A stretch of 23,978 nt of DNA from CAYRKT01 sp964425005 (GTDB lineage: Bacteria > Synergistota > Synergistia > CAYRKT01): NCBI GenBank assembly GCA_964425005.1, contig CAYRKT010000021.1, forward strand, positions 1 through 23,978, given 5' to 3'. Below are positions 5,775 through 12,950 of this stretch, piece by piece (the stretch's first letter is position 1; the number at the start of each line of letters is the position of its first letter). The notes under the pieces were generated by a model, which ran no database searches, was not told where the DNA came from, and saw only the letters and a program-made list of their open reading frames with translations. Made by a program: the position numbers and the translations under genes.

Positions 5775-7931
5775 CTACTCAGCTGAATCAGAAGACTTTT
5801 TGGCACGCTTCCTTATCTCCTCACCCTTCTGTTTCATTATTTCTTCCAAGTCCCAAGGGAACACTTGGTTGGTGGGAAGGAGGATATAGCCAAAAGATGA
5901 AGTTCTCCCACGACGCTCTTTTACCAAGGAAATGGCCCCAACGTGAACATACTTTTGAGTTATGTCCTTACCTACGGTGATGACGATATCGGAAATAGCT
6001 TGCTTCCTGGAGCTTTCCGCAAGGGCTTCCAAGGGCACTTCTGTTCTAGACCAGTAGTTCTTGTTGATCTGGCTGGCTACCATGACCAGCTTGCGCTTTC
6101 CAGACTTAGGCTTAGCGATAGAAACAAGACCTTCGTATATTTCCTCTCCCTCTTGGTAAAGACCTTCGTCCGTTCTGGCCTTAACGGAACGGTCGTAGTC
6201 AACGATGACCACATCCGGCTCTTCCTCCATGGACATAACCGTTGACTGGATGTCCTCAATATGGGGGCGGGTTTCGCTGTCAGCAACCACTCTTATCCTG
6301 GAGAGGATATCGTAGTAGTAGGGGTCGTTGAACATGGTCTTCACATCCCTCCTTATGAGGGAAGCTGGGGAAAGGTCGTAGAAGACGCTGGTCTTCTTGG
6401 GAGCGCCAGAAATAGCATCATAATAGTAGGCTTCCACTTCCTGAAGAAGGGCTGTGTGTCCGGAACGCTGGACAATGTTGTTCATCAGGCGGTGTCCGGC
6501 AAGTATGGAAAGGGCCTTGAGGACAATGTCCTCCTCAGTCATGTCAGCGAGGGCGAAGTAAAGAACGGTACGCCCAGACAAGGCCATATTGACCGCTTCG
6601 TTTAGGAGGAAGGTGGTCTTTCCCCTGCCGGGAGCCCCCGCCACGGAAACCAGTTGCCCAGGCATGAATCCACCAAAGCCCAGGTACTCGTTCATAGGAG
6701 AGAAGAAGGAGGGGAAAATCTTAACCTCCGTGTCTCCCTCCTGTTGGTAAAGGCCCTCAAGCTTAAGTTCGGTAAGGGACTTGACCTCAAGAGGAGAGCC
6801 GTAGTGCTTGGAAAGGTAGATCACATTAGCTATCAACCTATCCATGTCCTCAGAGGTCTTTTTGCTAGCATCGTAGTCCCGCAAGAAGCCGTGAAGACGG
6901 GAAACCTTAAGGCGGTAGATGATAGTTTTGGCGGCAACGGCGGCATCAGCAGGAGTCCTTGCCTGGAGGTAAGAAGAGGAGGCAAAGATAGCCCTCCTCT
7001 TCTCGGCTTCTGACATCTTCCCTTCCACCAGGGAAAGGACGGCGTGAGGGTCTAACCACTCGTCAGTATTATCCAAAAGGCAGGTTTCAATGATTTGCTT
7101 GGAAGCTTCAGACCAGAAAGGGTCGTCTTTGTAGTGCTTTAGCAACCTCCGTATAAAAGGGTTAACAAAGGCGATGGCGTAAGCCGTGTCCCTTTCAGCA
7201 CGAACAGACTCTATTCCCAAGCTAAACGGGGAGCCAACTTCTTTGGGTATTACTTCAGACATTTCGCTTTTAGAAACCGATACCTTGGAGGGCTCCTCCG
7301 GCGGAAGAATCTCAGAAAGGGCCTCCTTACCAATGGTATGAGGAGGGTTAAGTTCCTGCTCTTTCTCTTGAGGAATGGTATTTAGACTTTGTGAGGAATT
7401 GTTATTACCTGATTGGAGTAAAGACTTTTCAATGCTAGTTCCTTTCAAGTTTATCTCTTTTAGGGGTTTCCGGAGCAGAGTACCGGAGGGTTGGTAATGG
7501 CTTTGCAAAGTTTCTTCATCAAGAGTTTCGCCGTGTTCCAAAACGTCCTCGGTTTTGGCGTTAGTGGAATGGGAAATACCATTAATAAAAGAGGGTAGAT
7601 CGTTTGAAGTCTTGTTGCTAACGATGCTAGCCCCGTCAGTATCAGGGTTGGTATTACTGCCAGCTTTCAGGCTTTCTGGCTCCTTTGCCGCTCCTTTCAG
7701 GGCAAAACTGGGGATATACTTGTTGTCAGAAGAGTGGCTGTTAAGTCCGTTGAGAAGGGGGGAAGAAGTACCGTTTGTACCGCCAACGCTTTTAGAGGAA
7801 AAGGCGGAAACGTCATTACTCCCCACTCCTCTACCAAAGTTTCCGGTACCATCCAAGCCATTACCCATGAGAGAGTTTATACCGTTCTTCATCAAGTCCT
7901 CGATCGCTCCACGCTCTTTCTCTTTTTCCAT
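5775..7931 (-). CDS. DnaB-type replicative helicase with long disordered N-terminus
   Basis: A hexameric 5'-3' helicase unwinds the fork and cooperates with the primase encoded just upstream. The RecA-like core shows Walker A GAPGRGKTT (432-440), Walker B VVIVDYD (574-580), the SQINK polar motif (620-624) and a candidate arginine finger in KERRGRT (671-677). Residues about 245-350 look like the helical N-terminal domain of DnaB. The first ~240 residues are unusual: rich in Ser, Asn, Gly and Glu, without predicted structure, making the protein 718 residues against about 450-470 for DnaB. The start has GGGGGT about 8 nt upstream. It follows the primase by 26 nt and precedes the RusA gene by 21 nt, suggesting one operon. 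Loss of the usual Glu after Walker A is not evident. Confidence 0.9.
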   Translation of the reverse strand: MEKEKERGAIEDLMKNGINSLMGNGLDGTGNFGRGVGSNDVSAFSSKSVGGTNGTSSPLLNGLNSHSSDNKYIPSFALKGAAKEPESLKAGSNTNPDTDGASIVSNKTSNDLPSFINGISHSTNAKTEDVLEHGETLDEETLQSHYQPSGTLLRKPLKEINLKGTSIEKSLLQSGNNNSSQSLNTIPQEKEQELNPPHTIGKEALSEILPPEEPSKVSVSKSEMSEVIPKEVGSPFSLGIESVRAERDTAYAIAFVNPFIRRLLKHYKDDPFWSEASKQIIETCLLDNTDEWLDPHAVLSLVEGKMSEAEKRRAIFASSSYLQARTPADAAVAAKTIIYRLKVSRLHGFLRDYDASKKTSEDMDRLIANVIYLSKHYGSPLEVKSLTELKLEGLYQQEGDTEVKIFPSFFSPMNEYLGFGGFMPGQLVSVAGAPGRGKTTFLLNEAVNMALSGRTVLYFALADMTEEDIVLKALSILAGHRLMNNIVQRSGHTALLQEVEAYYYDAISGAPKKTSVFYDLSPASLIRRDVKTMFNDPYYYDILSRIRVVADSETRPHIEDIQSTVMSMEEEPDVVIVDYDRSVKARTDEGLYQEGEEIYEGLVSIAKPKSGKRKLVMVASQINKNYWSRTEVPLEALAESSRKQAISDIVITVGKDITQKYVHVGAISLVKERRGRTSSFGYILLPTNQVFPWDLEEIMKQKGEEIRKRAKKSSDSAE

Positions 7932-7957
7932 GGTAGCTACCCCCTATTCAGACTAGT

Positions 7958-8977
7958 CTAGCCAACACTCTCGGTCAAGCCCGAAATGCGCTTGTAGAGT
8001 GCTGTAGCGTATTCGTCCGGGTCTCCTATGTTCAGAATGTCAATCCTCTCCACCGAAGTAAGGTTCTCTAGAAGCTTGAGAACCGCCTGGTAAGACAAGG
8101 ATTTGTCGTCCATAACCACTACAACATGAACAGGGGCGAGGGACTTTATTGCCCAGAGAACACCCTCAGACAAGGAATAACCAAGCGTTGCTATCGGGTA
8201 GGAGAGGGCCTTGCGAAGGGTTTCTACGGAAAGCCCGGCAGAAGCTATCTCTTTAGAGAAGATTTCCAGATGCTCGGCCAGGTATAGGAGCCCAAAAGTG
8301 CCGAAGACGCCTTCAACCAGAGATATGCTATCCACGGGAGTAATGTTGCCTAAGCCGTGGGGGGAATAAGGGTACTTTGGTCCTTGTCTAGTGTCGTACC
8401 TGTAGGGAACCGCACGCCCGTCAAGGCGAAAGTACCTTACCTGGTAGGAAACTATCTTGCCTTCAACATAAAACGGAAAAACTACCCCGTAGAGCCCGTC
8501 CCCGTAGTACGCCTGGTAATAGGGTACCTTGTATTTGCCAAACACCTCGTAAAGGTAAGGAGAACGTTGCATGAGATAGTAGTGAGCCATTTCCTTGCCC
8601 TTAGTTATCGGCAGGGACAGAAAGAGATCGGAGATGAAACTATCTTTGTGAGGAGGGTTGCTGTCCCTGCCCTTTAGGGAAAGAGATGGAAGAACTATGT
8701 TGGTATCCGCTAAGGAGAGGCCACTTTTTTCAACGGAGATGGAGGTTCCGCAACGAAAACAGAAGCCCACTCCCATCTCTGGGTTGAAGTAAAGCTTATG
8801 GTACTTTTTATCCGGCCTGGGCCCGTACCTCTCTTCGCACCAAGGGCAGTTGTATATGATTTCGCCCTTGGCTGTCCTTCTGACCTCCTCCAAAGAAGCG
8901 AGGAAGTCCTCAGAAACCACTTCGTGGTACCTAGCCTTAGCTGTAGAAAGGCTGGTATGGAAAGGGTTCTTAGGCAT
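7958..8977 (-). CDS. DNA primase (zinc finger plus Toprim)
   Basis: It makes RNA primers for lagging-strand synthesis. From the chosen ATG at 8977 (339 aa), an N-terminal zinc finger CPWC (44-47) and CFRC (73-76) recognises template. A Toprim-type core follows, with LVEG (Glu at about 222) and VVVVMDDK (about 285-292) giving the metal-binding acidic residues. A longer frame to an ATG at 9013 exists, but GGAGG at 8988-8984 lies 6 nt before the 8977 ATG and decides the start. That ribosome site sits in one arm of a perfect hairpin. It is co-directional with the helicase 26 nt downstream. It lacks an own helicase domain, unlike T7 gp4, and is smaller than bacterial DnaG. Confidence 0.9.
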   Translation of the reverse strand: MPKNPFHTSLSTAKARYHEVVSEDFLASLEEVRRTAKGEIIYNCPWCEERYGPRPDKKYHKLYFNPEMGVGFCFRCGTSISVEKSGLSLADTNIVLPSLSLKGRDSNPPHKDSFISDLFLSLPITKGKEMAHYYLMQRSPYLYEVFGKYKVPYYQAYYGDGLYGVVFPFYVEGKIVSYQVRYFRLDGRAVPYRYDTRQGPKYPYSPHGLGNITPVDSISLVEGVFGTFGLLYLAEHLEIFSKEIASAGLSVETLRKALSYPIATLGYSLSEGVLWAIKSLAPVHVVVVMDDKSLSYQAVLKLLENLTSVERIDILNIGDPDEYATALYKRISGLTESVG

Positions 8978-8980
8978 ATC

Positions 8981-9000
8981 TAGCCTCCAACAGGAGGCTA
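8981..9000 (-). promoter_or_regulatory. Hairpin hiding the primase ribosome site
   Basis: On the minus strand TAGCCTCC (9000-8993), loop TGTT (8992-8989) and GGAGGCTA (8988-8981) form a perfect 8-bp stem. Its 3' arm contains the whole GGAGG Shine-Dalgarno for the ATG at 8977. In RNA spanning both arms the ribosome site should be masked. Confidence 0.7.
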
Positions 9001-9024
9001 CATCAAGGGTCATGGACTTGTCAA
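8995..9024 (-). promoter_or_regulatory. Candidate primase promoter overlapping the hairpin
   Basis: TTGACA (9024-9019), an 18-nt spacer and TAGCCT (9000-8995). The -35 is perfect; the -10 matches 3 of 6. Initiation 6-7 nt past the -10 would fall near 8988, so this transcript would lack the 5' arm of the hairpin and leave GGAGG free. Confidence 0.45.
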
Positions 9025-9089
9025 GAGGAAGTTGTCATGAAGAAGAGTTGATAACAAGTCACTCAAGCTTGGCACCATAGCTTTCTCAG

Positions 9090-9521
9090 CTACCTCTCGT
9101 AGACACGTTGCCCGTTAACGTACACCATCAGGCTGAAGTCGTGCTGTTTTGCAACCTCTAAGTCCCTAGAGATAATCTCCTCCATCTGCTCATTAGAAAG
9201 TTTGTTGTCGCCAACACCAACAAAGTAAAAGGAAACTTGTTTAGACAGAGGAATCTCGTCCTCGGAAGCGGGCTCAGCTTGATAGGTTCTGAGATACGAG
9301 TAAACCTGAGAAATAACGGCACCATCGGTATCATGCTGGTGGAAAACCGTGGCCCCGCCTTCAGCCGGGTCGTAGTAAAGGTAGACCGTTTTCCCCGGCA
9401 TTTCCTGATAAATAGGTTTGCAAACCGCCACCGCCGTAAAGCTAGAAACGTGCGCCGGAAAGACCAAAAGGGCGTTAGTACCCTGGTAGCACAGGCAGTC
9501 TATGGTGTGCATGTAGATCAT
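9090..9521 (-). CDS. Hypothetical protein (143 aa)
   Basis: Not recognised. It is a compact globular protein with alternating beta strands in the first 60 residues, an acidic linker (about 83-90) and a helical segment near 107-125 (NEQMEEIISRDLEVAKQ) before a final strand. It contains three Cys in the first 35 residues (two in CLC), without a zinc-ribbon spacing. The start is firm: AGGAGGG at 9532-9526 lies 4 nt before the ATG. It follows the 253-aa acidic gene with a 53-nt gap that holds a large hairpin and lies upstream of the primase, so it may be part of the early replication transcript. Confidence 0.7.
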   Translation of the reverse strand: MIYMHTIDCLCYQGTNALLVFPAHVSSFTAVAVCKPIYQEMPGKTVYLYYDPAEGGATVFHQHDTDGAVISQVYSYLRTYQAEPASEDEIPLSKQVSFYFVGVGDNKLSNEQMEEIISRDLEVAKQHDFSLMVYVNGQRVYER

Positions 9522-9542
9522 ATCTCCCTCCTAATGCTGTGC

Positions 9543-9590
9543 AGAAGAGGAGGAGTTGGAAGAGGGAGGGGAGGCTACTCCTCCTCTTCT
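9543..9590 (-). promoter_or_regulatory. Large purine/pyrimidine hairpin across a stop codon
   Basis: A perfect 13-bp stem joins CTCCTCCTCTTCT (plus 9578-9590) and AGAAGAGGAGGAG (plus 9543-9555) around a 22-nt loop. The 5' arm on the minus strand encodes the Glu-rich tail of the 253-aa protein and the loop starts with its TAG. No T tract follows, so it is not a standard terminator. The pyrimidine arm could also pair with the AGGAGGG ribosome site of the next gene. Confidence 0.5.
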
Positions 9591-10336
9591 TCTACTTCAT
9601 CATCATCGTACACCACATCCGCATAGGCCACAAGAACGGACAACCCGAGGGTTTCGGAACCAAGAGCCTTCCTAAGAGGTTTGCTGAGGTCACCATCCGG
9701 AGGCGGGGGCAAAACTATAAGAACAGGGCCGCCTATCTCGTGGGTATTGCAGTAGTACGCAACGATCGTAGGCAGGGGGTGGAAGTCCCAGGGATAGTAG
9801 CCAAAAACAGGCTTTCCATTTTCGGTTTCTGATATCTGGTAAACGGCAAAATCGTCGCCGATGATAGCTTCGTTGTCCTCAGTAGTATAGTCATCGGGCA
9901 TGGGAACGAAGACGGCCTCGGCGTAGGCAGAGGCGCTTATGTCTACATATGACGGGAACCTGAGAGGATCGTCCGTGGCTACCAAATGCAGGAGAATGCC
10001 ATTTTCGGTTATGGATGCCGCTAAAGGGAGCCCGTAAACATACCTCTCCACTTCGCCTTCTTTCAAGAGAAACTTCTCCCAATATGGTTCTTCAAACGCA
10101 AAAGAAGCACCGAGCTGTATATCCTCCGGGTTCTCGTAAATATCTTTGATTAAAGAGTAGAGGTCTTGATGGAACTCCACCTCATCCTCAGATAGCTCGC
10201 TTTGTATTGAAGATATTGCCGGGCCTATAGTGTTTCCTTTAGAACTTGAAAACGAGTGGAGAACTGTTGCCTTTGAGAGAGAAGGCATGTAGTCATCAAG
10301 TGCCACGTACAAGTGGTAGTAGGAAGAGTCTGCCAT
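9575..10336 (-). CDS. Acidic hypothetical protein (253 aa)
   Basis: Not recognised. The protein is strongly acidic throughout and ends in a run DDDEVEEEEE. It has a Ser-rich N-terminal part, a Tyr/Phe-rich centre and a C-terminal region with PPPPDGD, and no Cys cluster, signal peptide or Walker motif. DNA mimicry or binding to a basic partner would fit the charge but is only inference. ATG 10342 and 10336 are both in frame; 10336 is preferred because a -10-like TAGCAT ends exactly at 10343, making a transcript that starts near 10336. It lies 159 nt downstream of the capsid gene, behind the terminator, so it should be separately transcribed. Confidence 0.7.
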   Translation of the reverse strand: MADSSYYHLYVALDDYMPSLSKATVLHSFSSSKGNTIGPAISSIQSELSEDEVEFHQDLYSLIKDIYENPEDIQLGASFAFEEPYWEKFLLKEGEVERYVYGLPLAASITENGILLHLVATDDPLRFPSYVDISASAYAEAVFVPMPDDYTTEDNEAIIGDDFAVYQISETENGKPVFGYYPWDFHPLPTIVAYYCNTHEIGGPVLIVLPPPPDGDLSKPLRKALGSETLGLSVLVAYADVVYDDDEVEEEEE

Positions 10337-10342
10337 AACCAT

Positions 10343-10370
10343 ATGCTACGAAAGCAGGTGAGTTAGGCAA
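10343..10370 (-). promoter_or_regulatory. Candidate leaderless promoter
   Basis: TTGCCT (10370-10365), a 16-nt spacer and TAGCAT (10348-10343) sit 6 nt before the ATG at 10336. The -10 matches 4 of 6. The -35 is the same hexamer seen before the 522-aa gene at 23886. It lies downstream of the capsid terminator, as expected for a new transcription unit. Confidence 0.45.
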
Positions 10371-10450
10371 GCACGTGCTACAGAAGGAAGCTAAGAAAAA
10401 AGCGTCTGGAATAAGAACTGAGGGGTAAGGAAATGTGACAGAAGAGTGTC

Positions 10451-10486
10451 AAAAAACCTCCCCTCTCTCGAAGGAGAGAGGGGAGG
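10451..10486 (-). terminator. Strong intrinsic terminator after the capsid gene
   Basis: On the minus strand CCTCCCCTCTCTC, loop CTTC and GAGAGAGGGGAGG form a perfect 13-bp GC-rich stem followed directly by six T (plus 10456-10451). It begins 15 nt after the capsid stop codon and closes the head-gene transcript. Confidence 0.93.
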
Positions 10487-10501
10487 GCACGAAAACTAGG
10501 A

Positions 10502-11893
10502 TTAGTTGACGATCTGGATGCGCTGGACGAACTCGGGAGCAACCGCCTCCAACCCAGCGGCGTGAGCGGTGACCACGTTCTGGAGCATGGGGTTGGGTGA
10601 GGCAGAGGCCCGGACGGTCATGACGGGCAGATAAGGAGCGTAGACCACAGGAGCCTCGAACCAAGACTCGCCACGGTAGCCCACAAGCACCTCGTCATCG
10701 CCAAGGAGCGTGGGAGGAGCGTAGTAAACAGGAGTGCCATCCCAGTAGCCGATCAGGTAGGGGCCAGTAGCGTTCTTGGGCTGGCTCTTCAGACCAAGGG
10801 TGTGCATAATCACCCGGCCACGGATGCCCGTGACGACGAAGGACCTGGCAGAGGCACCGCTCCTCTTGCCGATCTCCGTCAAGGCTTCCTCAAGCTTGTC
10901 CAGGAAGGTGAGACGATGCTCAGCGGCGCTCACACCAGCAGGCGGGGTCTGGCTCCAGGTCAAGGTAGGCCAGCTGAGGGCGCTCTGCTTGAGCAGGCGG
11001 ACGGCGTTCCCAAGAACGGCGGCGTTGATCTGAGTGACGGCGTCATAGACGATGTCCTCGGCGAAGAGCCGCCCGAAACGTTGCTTGATGATATGCTCAG
11101 TGACGCTTGAGAACTGGCTGTAGATAGCGAAGAACCGGGTCTGGACCACCTTGCTCCGAAGCTCCCACCGGAACCCAGGAACGTTGTTGGACTCCACAAG
11201 GTTCTGGTGGTAGGTAACGACGATGGCGTCAGTACCAAGGTTGACGGCGTTAGAGTCAAGAACGAGGGTAAGCTGGCCCGTGTCGTAGTTAATGGTACCC
11301 GTGAGGCCAGTACCGAGGATCACACCCTCACCGTCGTCCAAGCCCCGAGCCGTGGCACCAACCTGGACCTTGACCAGACGCTTCCGCACCGGGCCGGGGA
11401 GGTTGATGGTGTAGTTGGTCTGGTTAGCCACGGTAGCCACAGTCTCGGTCCGAAGCTCAGAGTAGTAGTCAGGCTCGGTGTTCAGGATACCAAAGGCGTT
11501 CCCAAGCTCCTGACCAGCGGTGATTCCCCCACGGGTCGTGGTAGCCACCAGCTTCCGGTAGTAGACCACGCCCGCTTCCTCTGAGAGGGGCTGGACTGAG
11601 GCAAAGTCCGTGATGGGGAGAGTAGCGTACTGGAGGGCCACCAGCCCAAGGCGAGCCCGAATGATATCACCCAAGGCGTCACGAGTGGTGGCATCCGCCT
11701 CCAAAAGGGGAAGCATGCTCTCCCAGGTTTCCATGTACCGCCCAAGGGCCGCCTTGTCGTACGGAGTCAGGGACCGCTTGTAGAGCTTCTGACGGAAGTT
11801 TTCCGCCATCTCCAGGTAAGGAGAGAACTTGGGGTCCTGCTCGTACTTCTTAGCTTCATAGATGTACTTGCTGTCAACAACACTTCCAAGCAT
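10502..11893 (-). CDS. Major capsid protein, T4 gp23-like (HK97 fold)
   Basis: This is the main shell protein (463 aa). The pattern agrees with gp23-type proteins: a helical N-terminal part likely removed by the prohead protease (about residues 1-75), a block near 100-115 (VQPLSEEAGVVYYRKL), an insertion with NYDTGQLTLVL near 210, a helix with RLFAEDIVYDAVTQ (about 282-295), and a C-terminal segment DDEVLVGYRG then VVYAPYLPVMTV (about 401-427) closely like the gp23 C-terminal motif. Position after protease, portal and scaffold supports the call. Codon choice differs from its neighbours: Arg mostly CGN and Ile ATC instead of AGA/AGG and ATA, as in very highly expressed genes. It has its own -10 upstream and a terminator downstream; no Shine-Dalgarno precedes the ATG. 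Confidence 0.9.
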   Translation of the reverse strand: MLGSVVDSKYIYEAKKYEQDPKFSPYLEMAENFRQKLYKRSLTPYDKAALGRYMETWESMLPLLEADATTRDALGDIIRARLGLVALQYATLPITDFASVQPLSEEAGVVYYRKLVATTTRGGITAGQELGNAFGILNTEPDYYSELRTETVATVANQTNYTINLPGPVRKRLVKVQVGATARGLDDGEGVILGTGLTGTINYDTGQLTLVLDSNAVNLGTDAIVVTYHQNLVESNNVPGFRWELRSKVVQTRFFAIYSQFSSVTEHIIKQRFGRLFAEDIVYDAVTQINAAVLGNAVRLLKQSALSWPTLTWSQTPPAGVSAAEHRLTFLDKLEEALTEIGKRSGASARSFVVTGIRGRVIMHTLGLKSQPKNATGPYLIGYWDGTPVYYAPPTLLGDDEVLVGYRGESWFEAPVVYAPYLPVMTVRASASPNPMLQNVVTAHAAGLEAVAPEFVQRIQIVN

Positions 11894-11966
11894 TTTGATA
11901 CTTTCTCAGAACCTAAATAGATAGATAGGAGGAAACACCTAAAGTTACGTCCCCAGCCCAAAACCT

Positions 11967-11975
11967 ATTATACAA
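11967..11975 (-). promoter_or_regulatory. Capsid gene promoter (TTGTATAAT)
   Basis: A perfect TATAAT at 11972-11967, preceded by TTG, lies between the scaffold stop and the capsid start. No good -35 is present at 16-18 nt. The predicted leader is about 65 nt, carries TATCTATCTAT repeats and a CCTCC, and lacks a ribosome site near the ATG. The same TTGTATAAT is found before the scaffold gene. Confidence 0.6.
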
Positions 11976-11985
11976 AATCCAAACT

Positions 11986-12891
11986 TTACTTTTCCAGTCT
12001 CTCAAGTAGGCGCTTGAAAAGCTGGGCACCAAAATCTTCACTCTCAAAGCTCTCCTCAGCCTTTTTCATCTCCTCGTCCTCGCCTTCTACCTCCTCCTCC
12101 TTCTCCCCGTGTTGCTTCCGATCCTGGCTGGCTTCCCCACCCTCACCCCGCATAAGGTTGGCGGTTTCAGGGCCCATGCCAAGGACTTCAGTATCTTCGT
12201 CCACCTCAAACAAGCTATCTACGCTGGTACCCTCGTACTTCTTTTCGCCACAACCGCACCCCTCCAAAGTCTTGCTAAGCTTACCCTCCTTAAGGGCGCT
12301 GACAAGGTCAGAAACCTTCATATTGCCTAAACGGGCCAGGTCCAGGTCCGAGAAGTCCACATCGAGGTCTGCCTCTTCCTCGCTATCGTCGTCAGTTGAG
12401 AGCATCTGGAGCAGGAGAATGAGGAGTTCCTTGACGGTCAGGTCAGAAACATCAATCTCCTCCTCGTCCTCATCGTCCTCATCTTCCTCGTCCTCCAAGC
12501 CAAAACCTCCAGCCTCATCCCTGTCGTCATAGTAATCCCCAAGGCTCTCATTTTGTTCGTTCTTGGAGTATGAGGAAAGAAGCTCCTCAGCGCTTTCCAC
12601 AAGGCGGTTGACGGTTTCCTCAAGCTCCTCAAGAGGAGCAAGGTTCTCCTCAATCCGCCTCAGGAGCCGGAGCTTTTCGGCGGCTTCGTCGATGGAACCA
12701 AATTCCTCTTCAAACTTGGACACAGACTCAAACATAGAAAGAAGAACCTCGGGGTCCACGACGAGTCCGTCTGAAAGACGGATAAGGGTTCCTTCCTTGG
12801 CCTCAACAACATTAAGCTCAAGCTCACCACCAACGGGCTTTTCGCCCTCTGACTCGCTTAGTTCAAAGAGAGTATCAATATCTTTCTTCAT
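11986..12891 (-). CDS. Probable head scaffold/assembly core protein (301 aa)
   Basis: An acidic protein with long helical, coiled-coil-prone segments (about residues 50-105 and 250-301), a run of Asp/Glu near 133-147 (EDEEDEDDEDEEE) and a second acidic patch near 165-175. It has no enzymatic motif. Acidic helical proteins encoded between the prohead protease/portal and the capsid gene are usually scaffolds, equivalent to T4 gp22, cleaved on maturation. A GCGCGE element near residues 212-217 is unusual. The start is the ATG at 12891, 36 nt after a TATAAT; no Shine-Dalgarno is seen. The scaffold role comes from position and composition. Confidence 0.65.
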   Translation of the reverse strand: MKKDIDTLFELSESEGEKPVGGELELNVVEAKEGTLIRLSDGLVVDPEVLLSMFESVSKFEEEFGSIDEAAEKLRLLRRIEENLAPLEELEETVNRLVESAEELLSSYSKNEQNESLGDYYDDRDEAGGFGLEDEEDEDDEDEEEIDVSDLTVKELLILLLQMLSTDDDSEEEADLDVDFSDLDLARLGNMKVSDLVSALKEGKLSKTLEGCGCGEKKYEGTSVDSLFEVDEDTEVLGMGPETANLMRGEGGEASQDRKQHGEKEEEVEGEDEEMKKAEESFESEDFGAQLFKRLLERLEK

Positions 12892-12927
12892 GCCAAGCTA
12901 CACTAACAACCTATTCTCACTCAAAAC

Positions 12928-12936
12928 ATTATACAA
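12928..12936 (-). promoter_or_regulatory. Scaffold gene promoter (TTGTATAAT)
   Basis: TATAAT at 12933-12928 preceded by TTG, in the 59-nt gap between portal stop and scaffold start. The hexamer at 17-nt spacing, TTCTAA, is a weak -35. The sequence after the -10 (GTTTTGAG) resembles that after the capsid -10 and the 522-aa gene -10. Confidence 0.55.
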
Positions 12937-12950
12937 CTGGAGGAAAGAGG

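Noticed and set aside
7932..7959. Two 10-bp palindromes (GGTAGCTACC, AGACTAGTCT) between primase and helicase
   Set aside because: Palindromes this short are expected about 20 times by chance in 24 kb, and neither leaves a loop for an RNA hairpin.
10370..10379. Palindrome AGCACGTGCT upstream of the 253-aa gene
   Set aside because: Same chance expectation; no second copy was found as would suit an operator.
10447..10452. TTGACA after the capsid terminator
   Set aside because: It is partly made by the T tract, and the hexamer at 17 nt is CTTACC.
12014..12532. Plus-strand frame of 172 aa, extremely Ser-rich
   Set aside because: The Ser runs are the antisense of the Glu/Asp codons of the scaffold candidate.
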